Positions 60,125 through 64,000 of a stretch of DNA of 64,000 nucleotides are shown here, in pieces. The position numbers were made by a program, and so were the translations under genes. How positions within the stretch are numbered: position 1 is the first letter of the stretch; every line of letters starts with the position of its first letter. The stretch is from NCBI RefSeq assembly GCF_016859285.1, contig NC_053407.1, positions 23,081,215 through 23,145,214 on the forward strand, in the 5' to 3' direction. Source of the stretch: Xiphias gladius. Lineage: Eukaryota; Chordata; Actinopteri; Istiophoriformes; Xiphiidae. The notes under the pieces were generated by a model. It was given only the letters and a program-made list of their open reading frames with translations. It had not been told where the DNA came from and did no database searches.

Positions 60125-60369
60125 TCAGTACATGTCTCTGTAGATCTCCTGCAGGAGCGGGTGCAGCGAGGTGTCCTCTGTCTTTTTGATCTCCTGCACC
60201 AGCTGTGCATGCTCAGTGACTAGCTGCCGGAGGTCAGCCAGTTTCTGCAGCAGCTTGGGGAAGAGGAAAGTGTCGTCCGGATGGTTGGCCAGCAGATGGT
60301 GCTGCAGCACCTGCACAATGCTCTCCTGCATCCGCTCGATGTGCGCCACGTTCACCAGGCCCGGTCGGT
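60125..60369 (-). CDS. ppara: ppara last exon: C-terminal ligand-binding domain and AF-2
   Basis: The acceptor GTGACTAG completes the Asp of CCGD, then [20 protein letters not shown] and on to [14 protein letters not shown] and TGA. HIExMQExIV, NHPDDxFLFPK and the terminal YRDMY are PPAR-alpha features; delta and gamma end in YKDMY or YKDLY. The His in VTEHAQLV and the Tyr in LLQEIY are the ligand-polar-contact residues equivalent to human His440 and Tyr464. The latter lies in helix 12, which recruits coactivators. The exon encodes 81 residues. It is separated from the previous coding exon by a 249-base intron. Confidence 0.95.
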
Positions 60370-60618
60370 CTAGTCACGGCGGAGGAAAAATAAAGTCGAG
60401 TGAGACTCCTTAACCATAATCTCCGAATAAAATAAAATATTCAACAGAAAGAAGTTCCAGGATGCCTTTAACGTTTTGTGTAATTTGAAGCATTTGTTTT
60501 AAGATAGAGCAAAAGCTTTCAAAGATCAAAGAGCAAAAAGGAAAAAGCAAATACAATATTCTATAGTAGAAAATGAATAGTTTAATTATAAACAATGTAA
60601 CTTCTCCTGCATCCTCAC

Positions 60619-61072
60619 CTCCACAGCAGATGATAGCGGCCACAAACAGAGCCAGGTCACTGTCGTCCAGCTCCAGCGCGTTAAACTTCATGGCAAACTG
60701 GAACTTGGGCTCCATCATATCACTGAACGGACGCCGCAGGCTCTTGAGGAACTCCCGGGTGATGAAGCCTGAGCCGTACGCTACGAGAAGCCCGTCCTTG
60801 TTCATACTGGAGGCGAGCATGGCAAAGAGAGCCTCGTACACCCCGTATTTCAAAAGAGTCACCTGATCGTTGAGGTCCAGGCTCGAGAACCCCGGGACGG
60901 ACTTCGCAAACTCTGTGAGCTCTGTGACCGTTTCCACCGATGTGCACTGGCAGCAGTGGAAAATCCGAACTTCCGCCTCCCTGTCCTTCAGTGCTCCCGC
61001 AGAGCCCACCATCTTGGCCACCAGCGTCTGCTCTGCCAGCTGGAGGGTCTCCATGTCATGGATAACGAATGG
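60619..61072 (-). CDS. ppara: ppara penultimate coding exon: ligand-binding domain core
   Basis: PPAR-alpha is a nuclear receptor activated by fatty acids and fibrates. With RXR it switches on genes of fatty-acid oxidation. The exon starts [20 protein letters not shown] and ends VAAIICCG. It holds [20 protein letters not shown] (human Cys276/Ser280 region), [19 protein letters not shown] (Tyr314 equivalent) and [20 protein letters not shown]. The acceptor GGTCCACAG opens it in phase 0. The donor TGGAG|GTGAGG closes it in phase 1, giving 454 bases. The DNA-binding and N-terminal exons are beyond the window's right edge. Teleosts keep two ppara copies, and which one this is cannot be told from the window alone. 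Confidence 0.95.
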
Positions 61073-61406
61073 CTGTGGACCGTGGAGAAAGACACACTCT
61101 TGAGATCTGTTTGTGTAAAGTATGGTTGAAAATGTGTTTCTTATTAAAATGCAACACAGTCGGTATGGTACAGTCTGTGCTGTGATTTTGGCCTACATAA
61201 ACAAACCTGACCTGACAGCTACATGAATGTGGAAAAAGCTGAATCAGCATATCCCTACATGAAAAACTCTAGTGACTGTGGTGTTTAAACATTGTCTTTA
61301 CTCAAAGGAGAGCTATGCCAAGAGCCATTATTGACACTTGAATATTTCCACAATGACATAATTACTCTCCTTGTGCCTGCAGCTACATAATTATGGATAT
61401 CACTCT

Positions 61407-61452
<46 letters not shown>

Positions 61453-64000
61453 ATTCAGGTGCAAACAATTTCTCTAGAAAAATAAGCGCAGTTAATGTTG
61501 AAAGTAAAGTGCTGTCAGAGCAAAAAGAAGGTTTAGCAGGTCAAACTTAAAATGTCAAAATTAAGAAGGCAGTTCATTTAAAACATTGCCCCTGTTGACA
61601 AATCCTTTAGAATAATAATTTAAAAAAAGATGCGTACAGTATCCTAATAATGTCACTGGAAAGACCCAGGTATGGAAATGTAAGCAGCTACGTAAGATCT
61701 GAACGGCAGTGACTGATTCTAGCAAATAGGTGTTTTCCGCTGTGTCACTGTTGCCACGGTGGAGAGGTTACAGCATCTGATGAGCAGCTACACCTGCTGC
61801 TACACATCAGATCAGGGCCTGGACTCACTAATGCTGTGCTATATGTGGGCCGGAGCAGCGGGGGAAGGTATCGGGAAACAATGACGCCCGAGCTGTTTCA
61901 TTCTGCGGTACCTCTGCGTCAAAACAACAGCGGATCATCAGATAACTTCTAACACACTGTTTACGGTAAGTCAATTGAGCAACACAACCAAATGTATTTC
62001 TGAACAAGGTGAATATCATAGTTTATAATGATCCAATCTAAATTTTGTTCTTTAAGTATTAATCTCAGTTTCAGAACGCTTCGAAGCAATGTCGCACCAA
62101 GAACTGCTGACACAGGCTTTGTGAATAGTGAATAATTCTAGTTTTTCTACTGGATATACTTCTACTACTTGTTATGGGCTCACAGCCTGAACTGATGCTA
62201 TGTGATCCTGCAGAAGCAAAGAGGCCCAAATCATCATCCTATTCTTACAACCACCGCGGAGGAGACCTTGGTACTTCGGTGGGTGGCGAAACGTGCAAAG
62301 CCCTCAGTCCTTGTTGACTCTTGAGATCTGCCGATTTGCCGAAATGCTGATATAATTACACTCCTTGACCCTCGAGCAGCAACCTCATGGATGCTCAAAG
62401 CGGTTTGTAGGCCTAATATTTTTTTTTCTGGAAAAATTAACCCCGTCTATATTGAAAGCAGAGCTAGGAATGCCCCCACTGATAGCGCTACACTTTATCT
62501 GCTGCAGCACGTTTGAGCAAAGTGGATCCATTTCGCCTGATCGTGATGTCGTGTATGCTCCAGCCGCTGTACGATGAAAGCGCTGCACCGTCTCCACTAC
62601 GGAACAGCACTTCGACAAGCAAGAGAGCTACAAGTATCTAAAAAATAACAGGACAAGAGTCTACATCAACGCTGTGAGGCTTTATTTAGACACGATGCTT
62701 GGAACTAAATACTAACGCCAGCATGCCAACATGCTCGTCATGATAACGCTAACATGTTGATGAGTCTGATGGGAATGTCATTAGGCCATTCGTTTTGTCG
62801 CTAGTTGGTCATAAAACAAAGAGTTAGATATTTTAACGACTAACAATAATGATTGTTAGCCGAAGTCTTAGAGATCATCATTATAATTTCTGAAAGACAA
62901 TCTCAACCTTTTAATCCCTAATAAATTAACCACAGTGCGGTGCAGCAGCAAGAGCTTGACACTTTTTGTTTTGTTTTTTTTCTTTTCGAGGGTGTTCTTA
63001 CTGTCAAGGTGAATCATACCAGCAAAAAAAACAGCTAAGTCGCACTATAAAATTAGCTGTACACAGATCGGAGCCAACACCAACACAATTATGCCTCAGT
63101 ACTCTTCCCAGACGTTGGGACTGATGAGTCATACCTGATGGAAATTTCCTCACAACTGCAGGAATTATTGTACCTGGATACTAGGATGAGGTGTTCACAG
63201 AAAAGGCCCTTTTTCCACAGGCCGATTAATCATTTGATAGTTTTTGAACAATTATTATGTTGAATCTTCTTGCATCACTACCTTGAGCATTTTAAAAGCA
63301 GCATATCTCCTGAATATATAAAACAATTTCCAAAACCAAAGTTCTGTAACATGTAACAGCATTTGTAAATAGAGCTCCGGCAAATGGTACAATATGATTT
63401 TCACGGGACGTTCATTGCTGAATGAAAGTGCTGTGACACCATGAATGAACTTTAAAATCAAAAGGTGGATCAAACAATATGTGCATTTCCGACTGACTGC
63501 CTGCAGAACCCAGAGACTCAGAAGCTTTGATCTCCAGAAGCAGTGGGGAAGGTCTGTGTTTGAACATGGACGTGCACTTGGACTGACCTGCCCCTCTTGA
63601 CCTATTTCACACCTACACACATCCATCCAGTGCAATTGACAACAACTCTGGGCCGGAGTCCCTGACCCTCCCCTTGCTGACCCCTCTTTTCTGATGAAAC
63701 CAAAGCGAAAGAAACAAGGCTGCGGGGGAATGTTTGTGGTGAGATTGGGGACGGGTGATGAAAAGAGCGCAGGAACGGAGGGAAACAGGGAGGTGGAGGG
63801 CAAAGTGATGGGCTCATACACTAGTTCTTTATATCTTTTTTGTGCAGACAGACTTCGTGGTGTGTTGGCTTATATTACTGATTGAGCAAGTTATTTCTCC
63901 CGTTGGCTGGCTGCACATAATCTCTGAGGCAGTGGCTGCCAGGTCATATTGAGACATGAGTTTGATTGCAAATTTTCTGTGCGCTCAGAATGACGGTAAA
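61073..64000 (-). other. ppara: ppara intron (partial)
   Basis: At least 2.9 kb of intron upstream of the ligand-binding exon. The hinge exon expected next was not seen. It contains (CA)n at 61,409-61,447. The open frame at 63,255-63,821 on the minus strand has no recognised domain and is not called. Confidence 0.75.
61409..61447. repeat. (CA)n microsatellite
   Basis: Nineteen perfect CA units within the ppara intron. Confidence 0.97.

Noticed and set aside
63255..63821. Minus-strand frame of 188 codons in the ppara intron
   Set aside because: It does not resemble the expected PPAR hinge or DNA-binding exons, and no other domain is recognised.
56351..64000. let-7 microRNA cluster, which lies near PPARA in human
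   Set aside because: No GAGGTAGTAGGTTG-type core or its complement was seen on either strand here.

Overview
The window looks like nuclear DNA of a ray-finned (probably spiny-rayed) teleost. Its genes are split by GT-AG introns, long CA/TG microsatellites are frequent, a fish-type Tc1 transposon copy and MITE-like elements are present, and the coding exons encode vertebrate proteins. There is no prokaryotic or viral gene structure. Four genes can be supported, each wholly or partly in the window.

(1) Bases 1-31,052 hold no coding exon I could support. They are best read as the large last intron of a plus-strand KCNQ1-type potassium-channel gene. Its final coding exon lies at 31,053-31,199 and is followed by a 3' UTR of up to about 1.9 kb. 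(2) Bases about 33.1-43.2 kb are intergenic and contain only repeats and low-complexity tracts. (3) A complete minus-strand cdkn1b (p27Kip1) gene occupies about 43.2-47.8 kb. It has three exons, the third wholly untranslated, with upstream ORFs in its leader and a 3' UTR carrying miR-221/222 and Pumilio motifs. (4) A complete five-exon minus-strand yars2 (mitochondrial tyrosyl-tRNA synthetase, 480 aa) spans 49.68-55.09 kb. It has a degenerate Tc1-like insertion in intron 2 and a diverged copy of the end of exon 1 in intron 1. (5) The last two coding exons of ppara (PPAR-alpha ligand-binding domain) lie on the minus strand at 60.1-61.1 kb. They are followed by a probable 3.8-kb 3' UTR, and the 5' part of the gene is beyond the right edge.

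The genes do not form one pathway. The most informative context is the convergent pair of KCNQ1-like gene and CDKN1-family gene, which repeats the human arrangement KCNQ1 > < CDKN1C on the paralogous chromosome segment. I found no evidence for an entirely new biological system. The observations most worth checking are that paralogous pair, the post-transcriptional control elements in cdkn1b, and the duplicated exon fragment in yars2.
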